Below are positions 1 to 12,414 of a DNA stretch of 64,000 nt, one piece after another; position 1 is the stretch's first letter; each line of letters starts with the position of its first letter. The notes below the pieces were generated by a model. It was given only the letters and a program-made list of their open reading frames with translations. It ran no database searches and was not told the origin of the DNA. This DNA is from Trichoplax sp. H2 (Eukaryota > Placozoa > Uniplacotomia > Trichoplacea). The DNA lies in contig NOWV01000124.1 in the NCBI GenBank assembly GCA_003344405.1, forward strand, positions 1 to 64,000, read 5' to 3'. The position numbers and the translations under genes are program-made.

Positions 1-473
1 TAACTAATGTACGGTGATGGACATACCAAGTTAAGATTAGCAGGTACTGTAAGATATCTACAGTGCGGTAGAATGTCCTTCGTACTGTGGTCAATTCTAT
101 ACCAATCATTATAATGTGTCTAAGGATCGCTGTCGTATGCAAGCAAAGCTTGCTCTGTCGATAACAACCGTTATAAGAAAATGTAACAATCAAAATGGCT
201 GTATAGAAAACTCTATAAAGATTCTATATTTATTCAATTTTCATCAGAATATTACATGAAATCAAAATTTAAAGGCCCAGTGGCCACCCTTAGCGATATA
301 ACGAATACTATTTTAATAATCAGTACTCTGCAGAAATTACTACCTTAGAGCTATTCGTTTTACATGAAGAAATCTTTAGGTTAAAAGTACTGTAAGAATC
401 TTATACTGACCTATTGAAATGAACCCATAATCAGAGTCATTTAACAGTAGTATAAATACCCCCGCGCTGCTTT
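1..473. other. Intergenic, nothing recognised
   Basis: AT-rich spacer with no convincing exon on either strand. It could hold the 5' part of the LTR-like repeat that follows, but it does not match the 5' part of that repeat's other copy at 35.7 kb. Confidence 0.5.
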
Positions 474-796
474 ATTTATTCTATACTGACTATCATAAAT
501 ATATATTATACAAAATCAAGTATATTGTAAATAGAATTATGTCGATAGAAACTGGCACAGGTATATAAGAGCGTGCCTTTAATAATAGAAGGAGTTCTGA
601 TATTACATTGCCTAGCAGTATATTCTATCGTTCGAATAAAGAGGATTTATGAAGTTATCTGGATATACTTATTGCTGAATAAGGTCTTATACTGAGCTGG
701 TCGAATTAGTAAAGCTTATTAGCAACGGTATATTACGGTAGAGCGGTTACGCTAGGAATAAAATCAGTTACTTGTGCCGCAAACGATGTTGTGACA
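474..796 (+). repeat. LTR-like repeat R4, copy 1 (3' part)
   Basis: This segment is about 95% identical by eye to 35879-36200. It contains a TATA-like GGTATATAAGAGCG, a polyadenylation-like AATAAAGAG, and ends in GTTGTGACA, the CA end expected of an LTR. The second copy is a complete element with a target duplication, so this one is read as the 3' two thirds of an older or rearranged LTR. The 5' limit is unclear. ATGGC occurs both before position 201 and across the 3' end, a possible but weak target duplication. Confidence 0.75.
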
Positions 797-2364
797 TGGC
801 TATATAAATTAGGTTGATAATATCATCATAATTGCTACTGCATATTTTCGGTATTAGGACTTAAAATGATCTTGTTTTATAATTTGTATTTCGAATTTCT
901 GCTGATGTATTGTAATGTGGCTAAATTCAATGAATGAGTGAATAAAGTTAGCATTTGTCTGAATGTTTGTCTTTAATTTGGCCATATGTTTTAAAACTAC
1001 TTGTATGATTTAATACAAGAACTGGTAGTCATTCATATGTAGTTACTTATAAGCATTACGTATGGGAAATGTATTCCAAATAAGGACTTTTCTATGTATT
1101 TTCTCATATAGGTAAAAACGCATGTGAACACCTTATACCGGTAAGAATATACTCGAATTTTTCTCATTTAATATCGTTTTATGAGTCTCCTTATTATTAG
1201 TGTAAATTGTACTATTCAGTCAGTATCGTCTATTATTTCGTATTTCAATGATTTCTATTCGTGCTGACAATTTTTGGAGTACCTGCTCTAATTCTTTAGT
1301 AAGCTAGGTTGTAACTGGTAGTTAGCTTATTTACTTTTCTATCTCATGTACGGATATAGCAAATTATCTGCAGCCTCAAAATTTAACTTTTCATCGCTCA
1401 AATTTAGAGTCCTTGTAGTGAAGTTCGTAAATTGAAACTAAACTTATCATAATTACTTCCAATTTATGTCGCAGCTCAATAAATAATGCAAACCAGCTAA
1501 CTCGCAACTAAAATAGACGGCTGCCAAGCTGAAGTAACAAAAGACTCTTGTCGACCTTTTTATAGCAAGATTATTTAAATAACAACCGTACTAAACTTTA
1601 GAACTCCAAATCTTTCACGCATGACAGGGTTTTTATTATATGAAAACAGACTTATTCATAGTATTAGTAAAATTACTTTTGATTATTATGGGTAAACATA
1701 ATGAAAATGTTAAATTGTTACACAGCATTTGCAACAAGTATGAATAATATTACAAAAACAGGCTATTGCGTCTGATAGCGCAATAATCTATTTATGATAT
1801 TAATCATTGTAGAATTATATATGCTAGACTAAGGGAATTATTCCTTTTATCTCACAACATTAAAACCGAACTCTTTTATTCACCTAATAGAGTTCATCTT
1901 ATATGATGAGAAAGTATTGAGGCTTAAAGTTAGGAGTAGGATTTTAATTTGATCTAATGTGATTAAGAAATCATTTTGATATCTCTATGATAAAAATCTA
2001 TCAACAAAAAAGATGCTGTACTATTCTAGAAATAAGAAAGTTGCTAGCATTTAACCTAATTCTATCAAGTGTTGACGTGGTTTGAATAATATAAATATGG
2101 ATATCCATTAGATGAGAGACTTATCAATATATGAAGAGATATGAAATTAAAGTTTAAGAATGGCACACTGATATTTGAAATATAATGTTGCGATTAAGTG
2201 TCAATACTAAAGAAAGAACTTCAGTTTCTTGCAAAGTGCACTTTATTACATAAATTGGATTTGCTATGCAACTACCAAGGATTATTTAGGTACAGTTAGA
2301 AAATCTGTGTCACTCAAATTCTTCATTAATCTTCAATTACTTACGGAATGATATTTTAGTTACA
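797..2364. other. Intergenic, nothing recognised
   Basis: No coding pattern, RNA gene or repeat family could be supported here. Open frames are short and have the composition expected by chance in AT-rich DNA. Confidence 0.5.
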
Positions 2365-2561
2365 CCATCCTATTTCAGTGATGAAATCTCAAGATCAGTT
2401 ATAAGTTTCGTATCTCGCGATCATTAATCCACGCTGCTAGTTACAGCATATAAGAATCTCATGGTAATGGCTTAATTAACGCATTCTATTTATATCTCAG
2501 AATCTTAAATAGAAATACCTTAGTAGAAATACATGTTGCAATCGTCTACAAATAAATATTT
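2365..2561. repeat. Empty-site copy of insertion locus 1 (haplotype duplicate)
   Basis: This stretch runs uninterrupted from CCATCCTATTT through GAAATCTCAAG into flank sequence up to the gap. The same left flank restarts right after the gap at 2582 and the same right flank recurs at 3157-3333, but there they are separated by a 550-bp element. It is therefore the allele without the insertion, placed in tandem with the allele that has it. Confidence 0.85.
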
Positions 2562-2581
2562 NNNNNNNNNNNNNNNNNNNN
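2562..2581. other. Assembly gap (20 N)
   Basis: Run of 20 N at the junction between the empty-site and filled-site copies of one locus. Confidence 0.99.
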
Positions 2582-2606
2582 CCATCCTATTTTAGTGATG
2601 AAGTCT

Positions 2607-3156
2607 TGTAATGTAACTTAGTATTGTGATTGTAGACTGTTAGCCATGTGTAGTATAATGTACGGTAGATATTTATCCTAAGAGATATTTGGTAGCTGTA
2701 ACTATAGACTGTAGTGGTAGAGACTCTATGCTAGAGTACAGATGACTATATACAGTAAGGTGTTGAGTTACTAATAAGGCTATAGGTAAAAATAAAACTG
2801 TAAATCATATATTAGGATATGGTTAATTCATTGTACTTTGGCTGGTGTGAATAATGTCTACGTAAGTACTGTAGTCGTATCCATATTGGATTAGTGATGG
2901 TCCGCAGTAGAATAGTCTTACTAAGAATAATTTAACTATGTGTAAAATAAGGTAAAAGGTTGCCATGCGGATTGTAGCTGCGAATGCTACGAAAAGTATA
3001 AAAGCATGCAACTTTAGATTATTCTGTTAGTTCGTTCTAGAAGTCTTTAGAAGTAGTATTCGGTTAGAGTAGAGCTGTGTAGTTAATCTTTGTATAAGAT
3101 TCAATAAAGCCCTTATTTTTCTAAAATTTGGAATTTCGTGATTGGTATATATCACA
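2607..3156 (+). mobile_element. R1 solo-LTR-like element, copy a (550 bp)
   Basis: The element starts TGTAATGTAACTT and ends GTATATATCACA, giving TG...CA ends with a short inverted TGTRAT. It is flanked by a perfect 5-bp duplication AGTCT (2602-2606 and 3157-3161). A TATAAG followed by AATAAAG lies 40-60 bases from the 3' end, as in an LTR R region. Full-length relatives are at 13465-14034 and 43512-44062, with reverse fragments at 10019-10142 and 35505-35660. No gag or pol is present, so this is a solo LTR or an LTR-like MITE. On the reverse strand it carries a 62-codon frame (2823-3011) that is also open in the other two full copies. Confidence 0.85.
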
Positions 3157-3333
3157 AGTCTCAAGAGCAGTTATAAGTTTCGTATCTCGCGATCATTAAT
3201 CCACACTGCTAGTTACAGCATATAAGAATCTCATGGTAATGGCTTAATTAACGCATTCTATTTATATCTCAGAATCTTAAATAGAAATACCTTAGTAGAA
3301 ATACATGTTGCAATCGTCTACAAATAAATATTT
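3157..3333. repeat. Filled-site right flank of locus 1
   Basis: Nearly identical to 2384-2561, with a few single-base differences such as CAAGAGCAG against CAAGATCAG. This is the right flank of the same insertion site on the allele that carries R1. Confidence 0.85.
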
Positions 3334-4139
3334 GCACAATCTTACCATTACACTCTCAATTAATCTAGTTTTATACTATCCTATAATTATATTCTTAAAA
3401 TAATTTAGGGCTGTATTTATATATAAGCGCTCAGTTATAGGAATTTTAAAGGCATAAATGAAATAGAAAGATAGCATAACATACAGAAACTATCAATTAT
3501 TCCATAAAAGCGATTTTTCTAGTATGCACTTGTGACGGAGTACAGATTCCGTTAATTAATTGTAGCATTAGCCTTAGTAATTAGTAATTAAGATTTTATT
3601 AATTGTTAATAACATTTATTTATTAGTGTAGTATAAAATAACAAAATGTCGCATTTTTAAGTTTAAGAGCTTCAGTACTAGTACATAAATAAAAGAAATA
3701 CTGAATAATCGCTATAAATGAATATTAAATTTACAGCTACTAATGCTACTGGCTTATTATGTACAATATAATATCAAAAAGAAAATTAGCTTTCATGTCT
3801 TATAATTCATGAGAAAATTCTATTATTTCAAATTCTTGCGATAACCGATGATATGATGATAGTGAGAGGCGTTCGTTTTGCATTTGCCGTGGCCTGTCTT
3901 GTAAAGAAGATTTAATTCTAAGTCCAGATGAATAAATGGGTAGTACCAAGCAATGATTTCATGCTACTTCCAGTAAATCATCGATTATTTCTAATAAAAA
4001 TCAGGCATCGTACTTGTGGTAGAATCGCATCGTTGTTATTTTTAATCATTTTGACATTATAAAACAGATAATGGACTTAGCGATTATTAGGAAGTAACTT
4101 TTGCATAACTATTGTAATATACTTTCTATAAGATAACTT
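3334..4139. other. Intergenic; one LTR-start-like motif
   Basis: No gene seen. TGTGACGGAGT at 3531-3541 belongs to a motif that recurs across the window and resembles the start of the LTR-like elements here. Confidence 0.5.
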
Positions 4140-4480
4140 ACCTAGGAACGTGCTTTTCCTTAATTTATATATGATGCTATACATATTTTTAAAAGATAAA
4201 TGCATAGTTTTGCAATGTTATCTATAAATTAGTAAACAATTTTCACGCTGATTTACTATGAATTGAATGGTTTTTTGAATAAAGTTTGGCTTCACTTATA
4301 TCTAAGAGAGATTAGTGTTGTGTAAGTGTTCCTCCTGGCGATTTGGAATTTTAAGTAGTTAGAATCGCATTGTAGGTAAATGCAAGGAGGACAAACCTGA
4401 TAGTAGATTTACGGCGTATAATTTCTATGATGGTTTTGACTGTTTCTCGTTACAAATATCAATTTGAAACGAGAATATAT
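4140..4480. repeat. Diverged repeat R5, copy 1, 3' of the first GPCR
   Basis: Similar to 26790-27135 along its length, with shared blocks such as GACAAACCTGA and TAGAGAGA-like stretches. It lies about 0.9 kb beyond the stop of the GPCR at 5363. The other copy lies about 1.1 kb beyond the stop of the GPCR at 28247. This fits a duplicated block that included the receptor and its 3' flank. Confidence 0.6.
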
Positions 4481-5362
4481 AATTAGGTCGTTTTTGGAAT
4501 TCTTAAATTACCAATCTATAATAAACTTTAATTTATCTTTACTCGACCGCATCGTTTCGGTTTTTCAAAGCATAATTCATAGGCTTATTTCTACTGCTAA
4601 GCAAGTGTAGAATTTGCCCAGTTCTACCGTAAACAATTGCCTTCTTCAACGATCAGTTGGTTGGGATCAGAGTGCTTGACGGTCTCACAGCGAGATCATT
4701 CCGAAGGGATAAAAAAATACTATAGTTTATTAAGATTGTTGATTAATGAAATCAAACAAAATAAGATTAAAATTGCAGTAATCTGCCATGTCCTTTTATA
4801 GTTGTGGCACTACAACCTTCGTGCACACTATCAATGAAAGCAAATATTCGTTACTTTCCTCATAGGCTTACTATGGGGTTTCAAAACAGAAATTAGTATA
4901 AGTCAAATAGATAAACGAGTTATTTAACAGTGTTAGATTACAAAACCAATCAATTCAAGGAATTCTAATGAATCCTTATTTACAGCTAATGTGTTAACCG
5001 TAGTCACTTGAAAGCAACTATAATAATTATAATACTCAATATACTAATTTTATCATTTACACGTACCGCCTCCATTAATAACCTACTTAACAAGACTAAA
5101 ATAAATGTTCACAACGCACTAACAAAATATTTGTGATAAACATAAATGATGTAGTATCAAGTCTCTACAGCAAGTTAACATCTATTACTTATACAGCATT
5201 TAATATTCTTTAATTTTAATGATCTTATAAGACTTACAATGGACTTCTGTTAGAACTGCTTATTAAGGACTAAGCTATAGCAATGAATTTATAATGAAAA
5301 TGTTTTGCGATAGAAATATTTGCATTCCTTGATCGAAATATATCGTTGATGCTATTTAGAAA
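4481..5362. other. 3' flank of first GPCR, nothing recognised
   Basis: No exon or known repeat recognised. It may contain the GPCR 3' untranslated region. Confidence 0.4.
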
Positions 5363-6439
5363 TTATTTAGCAAGCATATGAATATTCAGTTTGGAAGTAT
5401 GGATTATGTTTGCTGAATTGTTGCGGCTGGATTGTTTGGATGAAGACACAGTAATATGACTTGGTTTAGGAGTAATAGAATTTTCGTTTGATGATATATT
5501 AACTCTTCGTAATAGTTGTAAAGCTTTATTTCGAATATTGCAATCGAACTTAAAATAGATGAAGGGATTTAGTACGGTGATACTTGTTGTTGCTGGATAG
5601 GAGAAGAACGCTAAAAGGAATGATATCGTGCTTTGTTCACGTAGTTTCAATAGTGATGCTTTTGTTACAGCTACTCCAAACACAGTTGCAAAAAATGGCC
5701 AAGTAGTCAGAATATAGCACAGAGTTATACTTATCAGCATGCGAATAAATTTTTTCTTTTTAAAAAGATGTTCTGAATCTTGCTGTAGCGTTTGTCCTGG
5801 TTGTAAATAACTTTGCTGATGTTTGATAATTTGCCAATAAATAAGGACAATAATAATTGAAGGAATAATATAGAGGATAATATCAAAAATGATAAAATAA
5901 ATAGATAGAATAGTATTCATTTGGGCAAATTCACACATATAATTATCAGCTTTATGACTTCTAACAATGAGTAATAAGGGAAAATTAACTATCGATGATA
6001 GAATCCAAACTAGAATCTCGCTTGTAACGATTACTTTCAATTTTTGAATTCGATAGAAAGCCTGCATTGGTTTAACGATCACAAAATATCTATCAATTGC
6101 AATTAAACACAAATTCATCATAGATATTCCGTAAGAATTCAGAGTAATAAAAAATACTATTCTACACATAAGTATACTTGAACTGTAGTTAAGAAAATAT
6201 CCCGCAATTTGTATGTATGCACAAATTGTGGTAATGGAAGAAATTATGTCAGACACTACTGATACCAGCATCAAGCGATATGTTATTTTATTAAAATATT
6301 TATCTGAGATGAAAATATACAACAAAAATATATTAGCTATAACACCTATCACAGATAACGGAATTGCTGAAACGGATGCATAAGAGTATAAGGTAGCATA
6401 AAATTTACTTAGGGTTAGATTCGGGTTTGATTGATTCAT
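5363..6439 (-). CDS. Class A (rhodopsin-like) GPCR, intact, 358 aa
   Basis: Single-exon seven-transmembrane receptor that would signal from the plasma membrane through a heterotrimeric G protein; the ligand is unknown. Visible landmarks are N36 (TM1), D64 (TM2), C92 at the top of TM3 paired with C169 in extracellular loop 2, D116-R117-Y118, W145 (TM4), P193 (TM5), T246-W247-P248 in TM6, and N291-P-F-I-Y295 in TM7, followed by the F-D-x-N-I-R helix 8. The N terminus has an N-L-T glycosylation sequon. The Ser/Thr-rich tail after residue 312 is a likely kinase and arrestin site. There is no lysine six residues before N291, so it is not a retinal-binding opsin. The start is the first ATG, with a TATA-like element just upstream. 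It is the leftmost member of the minus-strand array. Confidence 0.95.
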   Translation of the reverse strand: MNQSNPNLTLSKFYATLYSYASVSAIPLSVIGVIANIFLLYIFISDKYFNKITYRLMLVSVVSDIISSITTICAYIQIAGYFLNYSSSILMCRIVFFITLNSYGISMMNLCLIAIDRYFVIVKPMQAFYRIQKLKVIVTSEILVWILSSIVNFPLLLIVRSHKADNYMCEFAQMNTILSIYFIIFDIILYIIPSIIIVLIYWQIIKHQQSYLQPGQTLQQDSEHLFKKKKFIRMLISITLCYILTTWPFFATVFGVAVTKASLLKLREQSTISFLLAFFSYPATTSITVLNPFIYFKFDCNIRNKALQLLRRVNISSNENSITPKPSHITVSSSKQSSRNNSANIIHTSKLNIHMLAK

Positions 6440-9400
6440 AATTTATAGAAGTCTGAGAGTATAATGTAAACTCAATTTATATAAATTCTTTTGCCTCGTC
6501 CGATCTTCTTATTATCAAACGGTAAACATAGGCAAGAAAATGCCGTATCTTGATGAATACGTATATTGTACACCAAAGTACGTTTAGTATCTTCAATTAG
6601 GTGATTTATGAGTAGTTATATAGCTAGCTTACTTAAATAAATGCAAATCATTAGTCATGTGAAGTCAACTTATTTAGATCATCTTAAAATGGTGGATATA
6701 ATTAGTAAATATTCTTTACTAAAAAATTTTGCTTGGTCAAATTACTTTGGATTAGGTCTAAAAATACAGTACAGAGTATATAACAACGATCAATGCAATA
6801 CAAGTATCTGTCTAAGGGCGTTATATTCTAATTAGTATGTTAACAATCAGTTAGGCATCTTTTAAATGTTAACCCTACGACCATGTAATCTCTTTAAAGA
6901 ATAAAATAAGATATTATAATTTTAATTCAGCAGCATCGATCTGATGTAGCTATTGGCAATAACAAAGTTATACTTTATGGCCAAAATTCAATGGATTGAA
7001 GACTACCAGTTTACCTATGACAGGAAAGGATTTCTTTAAGGTATTTCGGTACAGACTATCGTATACCATCAACAGTTAGTGGTAAAGAACCTACTTTCGC
7101 TGCAATGCTTTAATATTCCATCACCTCTCAATATTATTGCTGCTGTCGAAAGTGTGCTTTGCAATTAACGATAGTAAAATCCAATAAGATTTACAACAAT
7201 ATAAGGTTTGTTTATCGAGTTTCTCCAGTTTAGAATTTAGTTACGAATGGAACACTAGAGACCTCTTTAGTATTAATTACAATTAATGCTGTTCACAAGA
7301 TTTATTTAAATTGATATGCTTGAAAAGACATAAGAGCAGAAACGATTTCAATTATAATCATAAACAAAGACGAATTTAAAATTTAATCATTTGAATTAGT
7401 CTTGTTTCAGCATATAATAAATTTTTCTGATTGTGTTAGCAAGAATTAGAAGTTATTTATGATAGGATGCAATAAACAACGAGATAAAATTCGTTTACAG
7501 ATTACAGTATTAGATCAATATATTATTACGAAAGATTCAATTAATAATAAATTTTAAAAGAATGACATTCTAAGATATTACCTTTATTTTTTTAGCAAGT
7601 ACTAACCGTAATGATGACAATATTAAGATTTATGCTCTATCGAAATCCTAACTACAAAACACGTCCTTGTAGTCGTAACATGCTGATATCGAAAGCTTAT
7701 CGATTATTGACAATCAATTGCATATGTAAATGTGTTATACCGGAACGAATATTGACAATTGAAAATATTACTCTTAAGCACATTTATAATTTTTATAGTA
7801 GAAATATTAGGATTAGCTGAATCGCTGCTTAGGATATCATATCCTTATTTTCTGATAAGCGATATTTTAGTGATATTTACTGTTCTTGTTTTACAAAATT
7901 TCGATTACTTTGTTAATAAATCAGTTAGAGATGGGCCTTAATTATGGTCTACCTTACCGTTAAGATAGTTGAATAAGTACATTAGTAGCCAATATCGAGA
8001 ACATCCATATTTGTAGTGCTAGGTAAGATAAGTAATATATTAACGTGGATATTATTTGTGATAGTTTATTACATATTTGATGTTGATTTTATTATGTGTA
8101 GATAGTAGTAATATTATTCAACTTCTAGCTATTGATAGTTGAATTAGACAACATATAAGCTTAGATTAAGATGAATAAGGGATTAAAAGAACTTGCTGAT
8201 AGAAAACTATGTAAGGAACATCTCATTTCGAGATGATGTCTCTCCTACTAAGGTATAATAATAATACCGTCGTTGTTTATAAATTAAACGGTTTCTATAT
8301 AAACGGGAACGTTTGAATTGAGTTGTGTGGTAGAAAATTATAGATGTGTCGATGCTTATAAAAGTTCTATCTTTACGGGACTTCGCTGTGTATGTTTAAC
8401 CTTTAGTAAAAAGGTGTTCAAGTCAGTAGTCACTTATAGACTTTTACTCTACACTTCCTCATTGCAGAGTTGCAATTGTGACAGCCTTGTACATTGTATT
8501 GATAGTTCTCATTAAATATGACCATAGCAGTTTACGTCAATGGATAGCTCTTATTAATACTAAGCCTCGTAATTAACATGCTAAGATGGCGGGGATTATA
8601 GTAAACGTTTTTTATTCGCTGACTTCTTTCAATCGCCACTTTTACTTTTAAGATTACTTTAGTAACAGTAATAATTATTGAAGAGAGGTAACTAAAGTTT
8701 AAAGACTCAGCTAACTTTATTATGCATCTAATTCTTGCTGTAATTTAAGAAGTATTCATCAATGCCTTTTATGATTGATTATCATTAACATTTATAGGCG
8801 GCTGAAAGTACCCATAATAGATAGGCAAGTCAATGACATTTGAAATATCATAAGAACACAATGTGGCAGCTATTTAATTTATGCCTTAATTTCGCTGTTT
8901 ACACCCTAAAAGTTTTTAGTATTTAATTATGCCTTTTATAATAATTAGTTACGCGAAAAATTATCTGCTTAGACAGTTTTCTCCTAATATTTAATCCAAG
9001 GAGATTTTTATTTCTTAATAAGTAGATGTGTTTATTATTTTAAAATGTTGATTTTCTTGTGTAATATTTATTTAATGACGTACCCGACGTTAGTTGAGTT
9101 TTCATGCTCGTATATAAAATATCACAGTATGAATAAATCTCTACCGTAGATGAAATGAAAAAGTTTAGAGACATCATTCTAACATGTTCGGAAAAGAATA
9201 ATTGTAATTTCTCCGTCAGCAAAAATATGTAGCAAATATTTAGTACCCTCTGATCCGATCCAATTATTAACTTAGATACTCTTCAATTTTAAAACACAGG
9301 AAACTATTCAGTTGCTTACTGCTGATTTGAACCTATCTCTGTTATTATCATCTAGCTATATTTATACAAGGGAAACCCTTATACTCAAATTCAATTGAAG

Positions 9401-9841
9401 GAGTAGTAAATTCATTAAATGCATCTCATTGCACTGCTAATGTGGCCGTAAAAAAAATAATATTTATCATCATTTTTATGCATGTAACTTACCCTAACAA
9501 TATGTAATTAACAATATCGCGTAGGCTATACAAAAGTGGAATCTTTTTATGTTTTTATTTAATAAGTAATGAATTGGCGTCGCCTTGCGAATAAATAATT
9601 TGTAGATTGAGGAATTTCGCTAAATACTATCAATAAATAACTTTGGTATGCTGACACTATACAGCAGGATTTTAATACAGTAATTAAATCATGCCTCGCG
9701 AATTGAAAGATTATTTTTACATTTTAAGAAATTATTCATTTTTACCTTTTAAAGAGGTTGTTACTTTAAATTAGACGTTCGGAAATAGACAATCCATATC
9801 ATACGGAGCTTTCATCTGTAATATTTTTGAAATATAAATCT
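6440..9841. other. Intergenic, nothing recognised
   Basis: About 3.4 kb with only short open frames on both strands. Their codon content and lengths (60-70 codons) are as expected by chance. No repeat shared with the rest of the window was recognised. Confidence 0.45.
6474..6487 (-). promoter_or_regulatory. TATA-like element upstream of first GPCR
   Basis: AATTTATATAAATT, near-palindromic, lies about 35-50 bases before the ATG of the receptor at 6439. Spacing and sequence suit a core promoter with a very short leader. In DNA this AT-rich it could be chance. Confidence 0.35.
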
Positions 9842-9998
9842 ACATCTCATCTTTATCATACGCCCTTCTTAACTTGATACCTAAAACATATCTAGAAACT
9901 AAATATTTGCCTTATTGACGCAGCCGCAGAGAATTCTAGTATATTGAACTGTCTCTATAATTTTACTAGTAATATCTATTGCTTATATACTTATAATT
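9842..9998. repeat. Empty-site copy of insertion locus 2 (haplotype duplicate)
   Basis: 157 bases from ACATCTCATCTTT to the gap recur almost unchanged at 10143-10299, where they follow an R1 element directly. This copy continues leftwards into unique DNA, so it is the allele without the element. Confidence 0.85.
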
Positions 9999-10018
9999 NN
10001 NNNNNNNNNNNNNNNNNN
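9999..10018. other. Assembly gap (20 N)
   Basis: Run of 20 N between the empty and filled haplotype copies of locus 2. Confidence 0.99.
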
Positions 10019-10142
10019 CATAGAGTCTCTACCACTACAGTCTATAGTTACAGCTACCAAATATCTCTTAGGATAAATATCTACCGTACATTATACTAAA
10101 CATGGCTAACAGTCTACAATCACAATACTAAGTTACATTACA
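10019..10142 (-). mobile_element. R1 element, copy b (5' 124 bases, reverse)
   Basis: Reverse complement of the first 124 bases of the R1 element at 2607. It ends at CTAAGTTACATTACA, the R1 start read backwards. The rest is lost in the adjacent gap. The flank after it begins ACATC, which the empty allele has once, so ACATC is the expected 5-bp target duplication. Confidence 0.85.
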
Positions 10143-10299
10143 ACATCTTATCTTTATCATACGCCCTTCTTAACTTGATACCTGAAACATAACTAGAAAC
10201 TAAATATTTGCCTTATTGACGCAGCCGCAGAGAATTCTAGTATATTGAACTGTCTCTATAATTTTACTAGTAATATCTATTGCTTATATACTTATAATT
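10143..10299. repeat. Filled-site flank of locus 2
   Basis: Same length and sequence as 9842-9998 apart from a few substitutions. It is the flank of the R1 insertion on the other haplotype, and beyond 10299 it runs on into unique sequence. Confidence 0.85.
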
Positions 10300-11466
10300 A
10301 TTTTCTCCAATCAATTTCATTAAAGCGTCTTTCATGCCAGAAATCAAATAGCATTATTCTATGCAATGATCTTGATTACAGTTATTTAAGTTTATTAACC
10401 CAAAATTTCAAATTGCCTGCCAGGTTTTACTTTGATTACAGTTCGATAACAGTAGCAATTGGAAGTAAGATATTTATCATTAACGTGATAGCAATTTATT
10501 ATATAATGTTAAGTATTCTATTTAATGAAGATGTTCTGCAAATAAAGAGTTCTGCTCTACTATTAAAATAAAAATTGATTCACGGTTGCTCGTACGCAAG
10601 AAAATATGATTACTTAAACATACTAATGAACACGAGTCGTATGCAGGTAAATGGCATTAAAAATTTTGATATGCAGTATATCGATGATAAGCTTTCATTT
10701 TATTCAGAAGAAAAAAAATTTTACTTCGTTATCTGAATGTTATCCATTTAACTAGTAAAAATGCTTCTTTCATTATGAGTAAAGAAAAATGATAAGAGAT
10801 CATTCTTAAATCAAACTATCTTAAACTAATTTGCATTGACAATCATTTCATAAGAAACAAAGATGACTGTAGTAGTTTCAGTCAATTATAGCAGTAATTG
10901 AAGTACGGTAGCATTAAGATGTAGAATAGTCTATTATACTTGTAAGGTAATTTCATGATTGATGATGATGAATCGGTGTACTTACACTATTCTTGCTATG
11001 TGTGCATAAGATTACAATAGTCGGCTATATTAGGTGATGTTTTTGTGTAATGCCTTAATATAACTATTAGATAATAGGAAATTGTTATCGTGGAAACGAA
11101 GTCGATTGTCCGGTTTATCTTGGCTACTTAGGACTGTTTTTAAGAGGGAATAAAAATGAATTCTTCTTTTGTCAAGCCTTCTATTAATAAACGGATACAT
11201 TTTAAGATTAAATACGTTGTTTGCCTAATCTTACGTCACGTTTGAGATTTGCTTAATTTTAATAACTCAGATTTTGAGTTAGACGATTGCTAACCTGAGG
11301 GGTTGTGAAACCAAGAACTACAATGACTGTACATTATTTTAGAACTTGCTTTGTCTGTCAACATTGATGCATATTGTCTAATAAAATAACTAGAAATTAT
11401 TCCCTTGTCACGGAGTGATGTCCGTGAAGCTATATTGATTTTGTTATTAATTAATTAATTATTTAC
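10300..11466. other. Intergenic; chance open frame, LTR-start-like motif
   Basis: A 108-codon plus-strand frame at 10245-10571 starts on TTG inside the duplicated flank and shows no recognisable motif. A few frames of that length are expected by chance in 64 kb of such DNA. TGTCACGGAGT at 11406-11416 is another copy of the recurring LTR-start-like motif. Confidence 0.4.
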
Positions 11467-11839
11467 CAGCATTAATTAATTACCTTACGAAAGAAGTATA
11501 CTTATTCTAGTAGAATTGTATTGTTCGCAGTGTTACTTAAATAGTGATAAGATGAAAACTGCGACACCCCTACTTCATTATTATAGCTTCAAAGCCTATT
11601 TAACATAAGAAGATAAATGATGCTACGAAACTCGTTAATTGTTAATTATATTCGAGAAACGATATCTTTCATTTAATGTCAGCATGAAATTTGATCGCAG
11701 TAATATTGGATATTGGATAAAATGACTAGCAGCGATAATACATGTATATACAAACAAGTGCTGCATTTTTATAAATGATTTAAGTACTTTATTGCGGGAT
11801 TTTGAAATTAGCTTTAAGCAGATCTGAAAACAGGAAATG
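11467..11839. repeat. Empty-site copy of insertion locus 3 (haplotype duplicate)
   Basis: 373 bases from CAGCATTAATTAATTA to the gap recur at 12415-12781 with a few substitutions and small indels. Here the upstream side is ordinary unique sequence (TTATTTAC). In the second copy the upstream side is the R2 element. Confidence 0.9.
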
Positions 11840-11859
11840 NNNNNNNNNNNNNNNNNNNN
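11840..11859. other. Assembly gap (20 N)
   Basis: Run of 20 N between the empty and filled haplotype copies of locus 3. Confidence 0.99.
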
Positions 11860-12414
11860 GATATCTGCACTATCACGAGCACTTTTGCTCTACTAGCAGA
11901 CTACACAAAGACTTAAACGCCTCGTATTTTACGTTAAACACTAAGTTGGACAATTCTTCTTTATTTCACGATATACTGCATTTATATACTATTCCTCAAT
12001 AGTTCATGAGTCATAGTTAATACAATTAACATTAGAATCATTTACTGAATTAGATATTAATTTTAGCTACTGCTCTCTTAATGCAGACAACAGTATTTAC
12101 GAACATAGACATGTAATAACTAATACAGAATAGTCAGATTACGATATGTCCTATCACGGAACATTTCCATGATAATTTACAGTCTATCATAAGTAAATTA
12201 CAATCACAATGATTCGAACTGTAAGCAGATGATTTGCATTCCCTATTATAACTATTATAATTTCAGTATGTGTATAAGTGTCACTGTCATAAAAAGTCAG
12301 TGCTATATTAAAATACAGTATATCCAAATTATAAGTTAACTAAATAAGGATAGTCTAACAGAATTATCCTAACATAGTTATTTCTACTGTAATACAGTAT
12401 TTAACACTGTAACA
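11860..12414 (-). mobile_element. R2 LTR-like element, copy a (partial, reverse)
   Basis: Reverse-oriented copy of the complete R2 element at 41975-42604. It ends in TTTAACACTGTAACA, the R2 start read backwards. About 75 bases at the other end fall in the gap. It is followed by CAGCA, present once in the empty allele, so CAGCA is the inferred target duplication. Small indels against 41975-42604 show that the copies are not recent duplicates of each other. Confidence 0.85.

Noticed and set aside
2607-3156. R1 as a classical terminal-inverted-repeat DNA transposon
   Set aside because: The inverted ends match over only about six bases, and the TG...CA ends, AATAAA position and 5-bp duplication fit an LTR better; a MITE is not fully excluded.
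5363-6439. GPCR as a retinal-binding opsin
   Set aside because: The residue six before the NPxxY Asn is Thr, not Lys, and the other intact members also lack Lys there.
10245-10571. 108-codon plus-strand open frame as a gene
   Set aside because: It starts on TTG inside a haplotype-duplicated flank and has no motif; a few frames of this length are expected by chance in 64 kb of DNA this AT-rich.
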